From Leisingera methylohalidivorans DSM 14336 (GTDB lineage Bacteria > Pseudomonadota > Alphaproteobacteria > Rhodobacterales > Rhodobacteraceae): a stretch of DNA of 64,000 nucleotides. Numbering within the stretch: position 1 is the first letter of the stretch; each line of letters opens with the position of its first letter. Below the pieces are notes generated by a model, which worked only from the letters and a program-made list of their open reading frames with translations, was not told the DNA's origin and ran no database searches. Location: contig NC_023135.1 in NCBI RefSeq assembly GCF_000511355.1, positions 1,638,371-1,702,370 on the forward strand, read 5' to 3'. A program made the position numbers and the translations under genes. Of this stretch, positions 56,801 to 64,000 are shown one piece after another.

Positions 56801-57246
56801 AAACTTACGGCCTTTTCCAAATGTGCCTTCAATGCGTCCAGCGCCAGCAGGTATCCCTGCGCGCCAAAACCGCAAATCTGCCCCAGTGCCGCCTTGGAGA
56901 TATAGGAGGTGTGCCGGAACGGCTCGCGTGCGTGAATGTTGGAGAGATGCACTTCAACGGCCGGGATCTCTACGGAAATCATGGCATCCATCAGTGCAAT
57001 AGACGTGTGCGTATAGGCGCCGGCGTTCAGAATGATCCCCTGATGCTGCCCCTTGGCCGCATGAATGGCATCAATCAGCGCCCCTTCGTGGTTCGACTGG
57101 AAGCAGCTGACCGAGACGCCAAGCTTCTGACCATGTTCGGCACAGGCCTGCTCGACCATCGCCAGGGTGACCGAGCCATAGACGTCCGGCTGCCGGGTGC
57201 CAAGCAGGTTGAGGTTGGGGCCGTTCAATACCAGAATGCTCGTCAT
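56797..57246 (-). CDS. aroQ: 3-dehydroquinate dehydratase, type II
   Basis: A 149-residue enzyme that converts 3-dehydroquinate to 3-dehydroshikimate. ILVLNGPNLNLLGTRQPDVY contains the catalytic arginine and tyrosine lid; INAGAYTHTSIAL-type LNAGAYTHTSIALMDA and VEVHLSNIHAREPFRHTSYI hold the histidine and arginine of the active site. It is dodecameric in this family. AAGGAA precedes the ATG. Unusually it forms a two-gene unit with a LuxR regulator. Confidence 0.95.
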   Translation of the reverse strand: MTSILVLNGPNLNLLGTRQPDVYGSVTLAMVEQACAEHGQKLGVSVSCFQSNHEGALIDAIHAAKGQHQGIILNAGAYTHTSIALMDAMISVEIPAVEVHLSNIHAREPFRHTSYISKAALGQICGFGAQGYLLALDALKAHLEKAVSL

Positions 57247-57612
57247 CGGATCTGTTTCCTTTTCGTCCTTCCCTTTGAAGTACTAAGACAAATTTTCAGC
57301 AAATGCGATCATGCAAACGCGCAAGATTTGGAAAAATTCGAATTTTGGAATTTACAGAACCCGCTGAGGCAAGCGGTTCCCCGGCACAGTCAGGGGCCTT
57401 CTATTCCGGGCCCTTTCAACAACGGGGCGCAGTCATTTTCAGCCAGAAAACCCATTGGCGCGGTGAAGTCTTTGCTGGACAATAATCCGGCACCGGCGCC
57501 CCGGAACCTGAACCTCACCGTCACCCGGCTCGTCTCCTTTTGAAACACTGTATACAGTCCGGTTGAATACATGGTCCGGGTCAATGAGACACAGCGAAGG
57601 GAGGGCACGGCG
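57247..57612. other. 366-bp divergent intergenic region
   Basis: Between divergent aroQ and the serine hydrolase. No gene; the palindrome CTGTATACAG at 57548-57557 lies about 55 bp before the hydrolase start and could be an operator. Confidence 0.4.
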
Positions 57613-58824
57613 ATGAAATCAGACCGGCTGGAACGCATGAGGCGGTGGCAGCAACGCTATGTGGATGAAGGGAAATATCCAGGAAGCTCTCTTTTGATCC
57701 GCCGCCGCGGCGAGGAACAGTATTTCCACGCGGCTGGTTTGCGCAACATCGAGGAGGATCTGCCGTTCACCCGTGACACGCTGGTGCGCCTTTATTCGAT
57801 GACCAAGCCGGTGACCTCTGTGGCGGTGATGTATCTTCTGGAACAGGGGCTGTTCCATCTGGATGCCCCCGTCAGTGATTTCCTGCCGGAATTCAAGGAT
57901 ATGCAGGCGCTGGTGCCCGGAGCCGTCCGGATCAGCCAGACCCGGCCTTGCACTGCTCCGACACTGCATCAGCTGCTGACTCACACCAGCGGGCTGAGTT
58001 ACCCATTCAACCCGGGCGTCCTGCCGGAAGCCATGGCCAAGGAGGATCTGCTGTTCAAGCCGGACCATGGAACACTGGCCGCGATGGTGACCCGGCTTGC
58101 CGGGCTGCCGCTGGCGTTCGAACCGGGGTCCCGCTGGGAATATTCCGTGTCGACCGATGTGCTGGGGCGCGTTGCCGAAGTTGTTTCGGGCAAGCCATTG
58201 GGCCGGCTTTTGCAAGAGGTGATCTTTGAACCGCTGGGAATGGCGGAGACCGGGTTCCAGCCGACCAGCGGGGCAGGGAACCGGTTTGCCTCTCTCTATA
58301 CGCCGCTGGCGGGTGACGCCATGGCACTGAATTCCGCAGAGACCGGCACCGGCAGCCTGCGCCTGACCGACAGTTACCCGCAGTCTCCCTTCTGGCAGAG
58401 TGAAATGCACTCCGGCGGCGGTGGATTGATCGGCACAATTGACGACTACATGGCATTCACCGAAATGCTCCGGTGCCGCGGCCGAAGTCAAGACGGCTTT
58501 ATAATCAGCCCGCAAACAGCTGATTTCATGATGCAAAACCACCTGGTAGGCGATATTGCTTCGATGGGACCGCAAAGCTTTGCCGAACAGCCGATGGAGG
58601 GTATGGGCTTTGGTCTTGGCGGCGCGGTTGTCCTGAATCCGGCACGGGCGCGCTGCCCCGGATCCGCCGGCGATTTCAGCTGGGGCGGCATTGCGTCTAC
58701 GTTCTTCTGGGTGGACCGGCAGTTTGATGTGTCGGTGGTGTTTTTCACCCAACTGGCGCCCTCCAGTTCGTATCCGGCACGGCCGGAACTCAAAGCGCTG
58801 GTCCACGGCGCCATTGCCGAATAA
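57613..58824 (+). CDS. Serine hydrolase of the beta-lactamase (class C) fold
   Basis: A 403-residue enzyme of the beta-lactamase/EstB/6-aminohexanoate hydrolase superfamily. The SxxK catalytic motif is LYSMTKPVTSVAV, the YxN-like element is WEYSVSTDVLGRVAEVVSGK, and FSWGGIASTFFWVD is the third conserved element. No signal peptide, so it is cytoplasmic and more likely an esterase than an antibiotic-resistance enzyme. GGGAGGG precedes the ATG at 57613. tesB follows 54 bp later. Confidence 0.88.
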   Translation: MKSDRLERMRRWQQRYVDEGKYPGSSLLIRRRGEEQYFHAAGLRNIEEDLPFTRDTLVRLYSMTKPVTSVAVMYLLEQGLFHLDAPVSDFLPEFKDMQALVPGAVRISQTRPCTAPTLHQLLTHTSGLSYPFNPGVLPEAMAKEDLLFKPDHGTLAAMVTRLAGLPLAFEPGSRWEYSVSTDVLGRVAEVVSGKPLGRLLQEVIFEPLGMAETGFQPTSGAGNRFASLYTPLAGDAMALNSAETGTGSLRLTDSYPQSPFWQSEMHSGGGGLIGTIDDYMAFTEMLRCRGRSQDGFIISPQTADFMMQNHLVGDIASMGPQSFAEQPMEGMGFGLGGAVVLNPARARCPGSAGDFSWGGIASTFFWVDRQFDVSVVFFTQLAPSSSYPARPELKALVHGAIAE

Positions 58825-58878
58825 CTTCCAACTGCAGCGGTTCCAGGTAAGATGGCCGTTCTGCATCAGAAAAGACCA

Positions 58879-59757
58879 ATGAAAGCGCTGCAAATGCCGG
58901 ATACCGCCAAAGTCCTCCTTGATCTGCTGGATCTGGAAGCACTCGATACTAATCTGTACCGCGGATCCGGTTCCGGCGGCGAAACGCCGACCCGCATCTA
59001 TGGCGGTCAGGTGATCGCGCAGGCGCTGACGGCTGCATATGCGACTGTTTCCGGACGTTTATGCCATTCTCTTCATGCGTATTTCATTCGTCCGGGCGAT
59101 CCGTCCAGACCGGTTATCTACGAGGTTGACCCGGCCCGGGACGGCCGCAGCTTTACCACCCGGCGGGTGGTGGCGATGCAGAACGGCAAGCAGATCCTGA
59201 ACCTGGCATGTTCCTTTCATGCGCCGGAACCCGGCTGGGAGCATCAGCACCAAATGCCGGATGTTCCAGCGCCGGCCGCGCTGGAGCCGCGTGACAAAAT
59301 TCTCTTGCGCGAGGCGTTCCGGGTCGACCCGGCCAAACGCGGAGAATTCACAAGACCGCGGCCTTTCGAGATCCGCGAAGTTGCGCCGCGCGACCCACTG
59401 GAGCCGGAAGAAACAACCGATATCAATCATATGTGGATCAGAATGGAAGCGGCCAAAGATGCCGGACCCGAGCTGCAGCATATCCTGATGGCTTATGCCT
59501 CGGACTTTGGCTTGCTCGGATCATCGATGCGGCCGCATGGGCTGACGTTTCACAAACCCGCCGCCATGACCGCCAGCTTGGATCATGCAATGTGGTTTCA
59601 CGCAGCAGTCCATTTTGAGAACTGGCATCTTTACACAATGGACGCACCGTTTACGGGCAACGGCCGTGGTTTCAATCGCGGGTCTATATACACAGAGGCC
59701 GGTCAACTGATCGCCAGCGTTGCCCAGGAGGGTTTGCTTCGCCCGGTAAGCGGTTGA
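58879..59757 (+). CDS. tesB: Acyl-CoA thioesterase II
   Basis: A 292-residue double-hotdog thioesterase that releases free fatty acid from acyl-CoA. GGQVIAQALTAAYATVSGRL and LHAYFIRPGDPSRPVIYEVD are the N-terminal hotdog, and SLDHAMWFHAAVHFENWHLY then GRGFNRGSIYTEAGQLIASV the C-terminal one with catalytic D, T/S and Q. The ATG at 58879 is chosen; one nine codons upstream is possible. Confidence 0.93.
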   Translation: MKALQMPDTAKVLLDLLDLEALDTNLYRGSGSGGETPTRIYGGQVIAQALTAAYATVSGRLCHSLHAYFIRPGDPSRPVIYEVDPARDGRSFTTRRVVAMQNGKQILNLACSFHAPEPGWEHQHQMPDVPAPAALEPRDKILLREAFRVDPAKRGEFTRPRPFEIREVAPRDPLEPEETTDINHMWIRMEAAKDAGPELQHILMAYASDFGLLGSSMRPHGLTFHKPAAMTASLDHAMWFHAAVHFENWHLYTMDAPFTGNGRGFNRGSIYTEAGQLIASVAQEGLLRPVSG

Positions 59758-59856
59758 AAATTGAGACTTTAATCTGCAGCGTCACAGTGCTTTAAATAAA
59801 CAAACTCAACATAATCCCTATTATGAGACTTCCATACCCCGCAGGGTGGATTCACA

Positions 59857-60637
59857 TCCGAAGTGCAAATTCTGTATCAAAACAGATGTTTGCATGGAGG
59901 CTATTGAATGGGACGCAGCTACCCTCACCTGAGTTTGGAAGAACGCCGGAAGATTGCCTAGTGGCGTGAAGCCAAAATGCCAGTGCCTGAGATCGCAGAC
60001 CGGCTGGGCCGCGCAGCGTCGACGATCTATCGCGAACTGAAGCGCAATTTCTTTCACGACAAGGAACTGCCAGAGCTGAACGGATACTATTTTCAAAGAC
60101 CTTCCCAAGTCTCGGATCGCCACGAATTCGGACACTGGGAATGCGATCTGATGATGTTCCGCAAGGAACATGGAAAGGTGAACCTGACCTCTTTGGTCGA
60201 GCGCGTCAGCCGCTATGCCGTGGTCATGCGCAACGAGGACCGGCACTCCAAACCGATCATGGAGGCGCTGATCAGCGGTCTGGCTTCCCTGCCCGCCGAT
60301 GCGCGCCAATCAATCACCTTCGACCGCGGCACGGAATTCTCGGCCTGGCGGCGTCTCAAGGACGGGATCGGCGCGGACAGCTGGTTCTGTGACCCGAAAG
60401 CTCCGTGGCAGAAAGGCACCGTGGAGAACACCAGCAACAGGCTGAGAAAATACCTGCCTCGCTCGACCGAGCCGACGACGCTGACAAACCGATATTTAAG
60501 GTCGGTTTGCCACCGCCTCAATTCCACCCCGCGCAAGTGCCTCGGCTACAAGACGCCAGCAGAAGTCTTTGAAAGCAAGCTGATGGAAATCCAGAACCGA
60601 TTGGAATAAAAAGACATATCAGAAGTTGCGCTTCAGC
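59857..60637 (+). mobile_element. IS30-family element, internally deleted
   Basis: Imperfect terminal repeats TCCGAAGTGCAAATTCTG (59857-59874) and, inverted, GCTGAAGCGCAACTTCTG (60620-60637) flank one damaged transposase gene. About 780 bp remain where intact IS30 elements are about 1.1 kb. Not mobile on its own. Confidence 0.7.
59908..60609 (+). pseudogene. IS30-family transposase, nonsense mutation and internal deletion
   Basis: Starts MGRSYPHLSLEERRKIA, then a TAG at 59959-59961. After WREAKMPVPEIADRLGRAAS (the HTH) the sequence jumps from ELNGYYFQ to SDRHEFGHWECDLMMFRKEH, losing roughly 100 residues between HTH and DDE domain. The catalytic part has DRGTEFSAW and, later, KGTVENTSNRLRKYLPR. 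Confidence 0.88.
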
Positions 60638-60683
60638 GTGAGTTCACAGAAAGAGAATAACCCGAACAGGCGGTTGGCGATTG

Positions 60684-60809
60684 AGGGCAGAGCGCCTGGA
60701 ACCTTGTGACTTGGACGCTCAAATATCCGAGATTCTGAACCAGCTCACCGACAATACAGAAGTTTGGAAAGGGCTTACGGCCCGGTTCCGCGACAGTTCC
60801 GACGACTAA
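60684..60809 (+). pseudogene. DUF4279-like C-terminal remnant
   Basis: A short frame reads DLDAQISEILNQLTDNTEVW, then GLTARFRDSSDD and a stop. It resembles part of DUF4279, where SEIL/REIL and QLTD are typical, but neither start nor C-terminus is present. It lies beside the IS30 remnant, which may have destroyed the gene. Confidence 0.4.
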
Positions 60810-61168
60810 TCCCGCAAGGCTTTTCAGCCTTTCGATATTTGGGGGCTGCGGGCTGCCAAGCCTTGCTGCCATCGGTGCGTGGTGAGACATTCCTGCTTTG
60901 CACAACCAGTGACAGTTCAACCTGGTTGCAACACTATAATGCGGTAAGCAGTTCCGCCCGCCGTCAAGAAAATGGCTTCCCCTGAGAACAGAGGAAGCCA
61001 GTTATCACCGGTCAGGCTCCTTCATTGACTGCCCGAAAGTTTTCTTACCTGGGCCTTCCCGGTGTTCAGAACGGGCGCACCCGTTCCTGATAGCGTTGGA
61101 TGCAGTATCAATGCTTCCAGCATCCGTCTGCGCCGCCGAGTGAAATTCAGAGACGCAGACAGTTTCCT
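60810..61168. other. 359-bp intergenic region downstream of nrdJ
   Basis: No supported gene. An imperfect hairpin GGCTTCC/GGAAGCC lies at 60977-61001 and may terminate nrdJ transcription from the minus strand. Confidence 0.4.
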
Positions 61169-64000
61169 TCAGCTGCAGCCGGAAGTTCCGCCGCAGGTGT
61201 TGCACTTCATGCAGGTGCCGTTGCGCACCAATGTGTAGTTGCCGCATTCGCCGCAGGCTTCGCCCTCGTAGCCTTGCATCTTTGCCTTGGCGCGCGCGTC
61301 CATGCCTCCGCCGGAATGCGCGCTCGTGTCCCCGGTCTCTGGCACCAGCGTCTGCAGCGCCGCGACGGGATCGGTTCCGGTTGCAGCGGTGCTTGCCTCG
61401 GTCTGGCCGCCCTGCAAGACCACCAGTTCCTGCGGCAGCCGCTTGCGCAGATAGCCGGTCGACGAGATCTGCTTCAACACTTCCAGCGACCGCGAGGCGG
61501 CGTTTTCACTCAGCTCGGACAGGTTCGACACGCCGTCTTCCTCGCCGCGCCCCAGGTCGTCGAAACTTGCGCCTTCGGGCTTTACATGCGCCAGATCTGT
61601 CCGGTCCAGATAGCTGACGGCCAGTTCTCGGAACACGTAATCGAGGATCGAGGTCGCGTTCTTGATCGAGTCGTTGCCCTGAACCATGCCGGCGGGCTCA
61701 AACTTGGTGAAGGTGAACGCATCCACAAATTCTTCCAGCGGCACGCCGTATTGCAGGCCGACCGATACCGCGATGGCGAAATTGTTCATCATCGCGCGGA
61801 AGCCCGCACCTTCCTTGTGCATGTCGATGAAGATTTCGCCCAAGGTTCCGTCAGAGTATTCACCGGTGCGCAGGTACACTTTGTGACCGCCGACAACCGC
61901 CTTCTGCGTATAGCCCTTGCGGCGCTGGGGCATCTTCTCGCGGTGGCTGCGGACCAGCTCCTTGACCACCACTTTCTCGATGATCTTTTCGGCCAGAACC
62001 GCGGCCTTTTCCTGGGTGGAGCCGCTTTCCAGCACCTCTGCTGCCTCATCGTCATCCTCGACCAGCGCCGCTGCCAGCGGCTGGCTCAGCTTGGAGCCAT
62101 CGCGGTACAGCGCGTTGGCTTTCACCCCCAGGCTCCAGCTCAGCTCATAGGCTTTCTGGCAGTCCTCGATGGTGGCCGAATTCGGCATGTTGATGGTTTT
62201 GGAAATCGCGCCGGAGATGAAGCTTTGGGCCGCCGCCATCATGTAGATATGGCTGTCAACGCTCAGGAAACGCTTACCTTTTTTGCCACAGGGGTTTGCA
62301 CAGTCAAAGATCGCATAATGCTCTTCCTGCAGATGCGGTGCGCCTTCCAGCGTCATGGTGCCGCAAACATGGTCGTTGGCCGCGTCAATGTCCGCCTTGG
62401 TAAATCCCAGGTGGCGCAGCAGGTCGAATGTCGGATCATTCAGCTTTGGCGCCGGAATGCCCAGCACGCCGGTGCAGAAATCCTCGCCCAGGGTCCACTG
62501 ATTGAACACGAAGCGGATGTCAAAGGCCGATTCCAGCGCGGCATCCACCTTGGCAAGTTCATTGGGGCCGAAACCGTGGCCGGCCAGCGAGGTGTGGTTG
62601 ATGCCCGGCGCGTTGCCGATGGAGCCATGGCCAACTGCGTAAGACACAATTTCCTGGATCTGGGCAGAGCTGTAGCCCAGCCCCTCCAGCGCCGACGGCA
62701 CTGACCGGTTGATGATTTTGAAGTAACCGCCGCCGGCCAGCTTCTTGAACTTCACCAAGGCAAAGTCAGGCTCGATGCCGGTGGTGTCGCAGTCCATCAC
62801 CAGGCCGATGGTGCCAGTGGGTGCAATCACTGTGGTTTGCGCGTTGCGGTAGCCGTGCTTTTCACCCAGATCCAGCGCCTCGTCCCAAGCGCTGGCGGCC
62901 AGATCGGTCAGCAGCACGTCGGGGCAGTTGGCGATGTCCAGCGGCACCGGCGCAACCGACAGCGCCTCGTACCCGCCCGCATTTCCCTTTGCAGCGTTTC
63001 GGTGATTGCGGATCACACGCAGCATGTGGTCTGTGTTTTTTGCATAACCCGGGAAGGGCCCCAGCTCCGCGGCAATTTCGGCCGAGGTGGCGTAGGACAC
63101 GCCGGTCATCAGCGCGGTCAGCGCGCCGCACAGCGCCCTGCCCTCGTCCGAGTCATAGCTATAGCCCATGTTCATCAACAGGCCGCCGATATTGGCATAG
63201 CCCAGACCCAGGGTGCGGAAGTCATAAGACCGCTGCGCGATTTCCTTGGAGGGGAACTGCGCCATCATCACCGAGATTTCCAGCGTCAGCGTCCACAGGC
63301 GGCAGGCGTGCATATAATCATCGGCCTGAAACTGCCCGTCCTTGAGGAAACTCAGCAGGTTCAGCGACGCCAGGTTGCAGGCTGTGTCGTCCAGGAACAT
63401 GTATTCAGAACAAGGGTTTGAGCCGCGAATCTCACCGTCTTCCGGGCAGGTGTGCCATTCGTTCACGGTGTCGTGGAACTGGATGCCGGGATCAGCGCAG
63501 GCCCAGGCCGCATGGCCCACTTTCTCCCACAGGTCGCGGGCTTTGACCACCTTGGCGACCTTGCCATCGGTGCGGTTGACCAGCTGCCAGCCGGCATCCT
63601 TTTCCACCGCATGCAAGAAAGCATTGGTAACCCGGATCGAGTTGTTGGAGTTCTGACCCGAGACAGAGCTGTAGGCCTCGGAATCCCAGTCGGTGTCATA
63701 GGTCGGGAACTCGATCGACGTATGGCCTTGCTTGGCGTAATCCAGCACCCGCTTGACGTAGGTTTCCGGGATCGCCACCTTCTTGGCTTCGCGGATCGCA
63801 CCCTTCAGCCCGGTGTTGACGGCAGGGTCATAGGCATCCGCTTCGGCGCCGTCCCAGCTGCGGATCGCTTCGAAAATGCCGTTCAGCATCTTCTCGTGCA
63901 TCTTGGAGCCGGCCACGATGGAGGCGACTTTCTGCTCCTCCAGCACCTTCCACTCGATGAACTGCTCGATATCAGGGTGATCGGCATCGACGATCACCAT
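61169..64000 (-). CDS. nrdJ: Adenosylcobalamin-dependent ribonucleotide reductase (class II), N-terminus outside the window
   Basis: The last 943 residues of a class II reductase that makes deoxyribonucleotides using B12. The C-terminal region carries a cysteine cluster, [20 protein letters not shown] then CGG, typical of the large alphaproteobacterial form (about 1,200 residues). [20 protein letters not shown] includes active-site cysteine and asparagine, and [20 protein letters not shown] is the barrel motif. About 250-280 residues lie beyond the right edge. Any cobalamin riboswitch would be upstream, not visible here. Confidence 0.95.
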   Translation of the reverse strand: MVIVDADHPDIEQFIEWKVLEEQKVASIVAGSKMHEKMLNGIFEAIRSWDGAEADAYDPAVNTGLKGAIREAKKVAIPETYVKRVLDYAKQGHTSIEFPTYDTDWDSEAYSSVSGQNSNNSIRVTNAFLHAVEKDAGWQLVNRTDGKVAKVVKARDLWEKVGHAAWACADPGIQFHDTVNEWHTCPEDGEIRGSNPCSEYMFLDDTACNLASLNLLSFLKDGQFQADDYMHACRLWTLTLEISVMMAQFPSKEIAQRSYDFRTLGLGYANIGGLLMNMGYSYDSDEGRALCGALTALMTGVSYATSAEIAAELGPFPGYAKNTDHMLRVIRNHRNAAKGNAGGYEALSVAPVPLDIANCPDVLLTDLAASAWDEALDLGEKHGYRNAQTTVIAPTGTIGLVMDCDTTGIEPDFALVKFKKLAGGGYFKIINRSVPSALEGLGYSSAQIQEIVSYAVGHGSIGNAPGINHTSLAGHGFGPNELAKVDAALESAFDIRFVFNQWTLGEDFCTGVLGIPAPKLNDPTFDLLRHLGFTKADIDAANDHVCGTMTLEGAPHLQEEHYAIFDCANPCGKKGKRFLSVDSHIYMMAAAQSFISGAISKTINMPNSATIEDCQKAYELSWSLGVKANALYRDGSKLSQPLAAALVEDDDEAAEVLESGSTQEKAAVLAEKIIEKVVVKELVRSHREKMPQRRKGYTQKAVVGGHKVYLRTGEYSDGTLGEIFIDMHKEGAGFRAMMNNFAIAVSVGLQYGVPLEEFVDAFTFTKFEPAGMVQGNDSIKNATSILDYVFRELAVSYLDRTDLAHVKPEGASFDDLGRGEEDGVSNLSELSENAASRSLEVLKQISSTGYLRKRLPQELVVLQGGQTEASTAATGTDPVAALQTLVPETGDTSAHSGGGMDARAKAKMQGYEGEACGECGNYTLVRNGTCMKCNTCGGTSGCS

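Noticed and set aside
61100-62704. Long plus-strand open frame of 534 codons
   Set aside because: It is the mirror of nrdJ on the other strand; high GC leaves antisense frames open.

Overview
The window is a high-GC alphaproteobacterial chromosome segment, most likely from the Roseobacter group of Rhodobacteraceae (Leisingera/Phaeobacter/Ruegeria-like). The signs are the gene content and order: a TAXI-type TRAP transporter, a metF/methyltetrahydrofolate methyltransferase operon with a small 'virulence factor' protein, an L21 with a C-terminal extension, a ChpT-like phosphotransferase, olsB-olsA, rpsB-tsf and a B12-dependent ribonucleotide reductase. No rRNA genes and no CRISPR array were seen.

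Layout. 1-4.3 kb: the 5' end of mtnA behind a structured leader, a YpfJ-type metalloprotease, and a decayed RND efflux pair. 4.6-8.8 kb: TAXI TRAP transporter operon with a universal stress protein. 8.8-12.9 kb: an AttEFGH-like ABC exporter operon on the minus strand. 13-18.2 kb: K+ channel, cardiolipin synthase, YihY-like membrane protein, rlmE and ppx/gppA. 18.5-20.85 kb: one-carbon operon ending in a strong terminator.

21.52-44.62 kb is a 23-kb genomic island inserted at the 3' end of tRNA-Ser(CGA). A perfect 62-bp repeat of the tRNA marks both ends, and the xis/int pair lies next to the intact tRNA. The cargo looks like defence and mobility genes: a P-loop ATPase with a small membrane protein; a three-gene operon of one membrane protein and two membrane-linked GTPases; IS remnants; a KfrA-like coiled-coil DNA-binding protein next to five 21-bp iteron-like repeats; an UG/Abi-type reverse transcriptase with an IS1182-family insertion just upstream; and a second recombination module (double HTH protein plus two large tyrosine-recombinase-like proteins) with truncated relatives of both recombinases 6 kb away. 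A DEDD exonuclease and small unknown genes follow.

44.65-64 kb returns to core chromosome: DUF2059 protein, rplU-rpmA, a GNAT acetyltransferase, obgE-proB-proA (proline synthesis), chpT divergent from a DUF3553 gene, olsB-olsA (ornithine lipids), rpsB-tsf, aroQ-luxR (4-bp overlap), a beta-lactamase-fold hydrolase, tesB, an IS30 remnant, and nrdJ running off the right edge.

The best candidates for undescribed biology are inside the island: the reverse transcriptase locus, the GTPase trio, the iteron array, and the two-recombinase module with its symmetric operator-like region. All functional claims for these are inferences from motifs and gene order.
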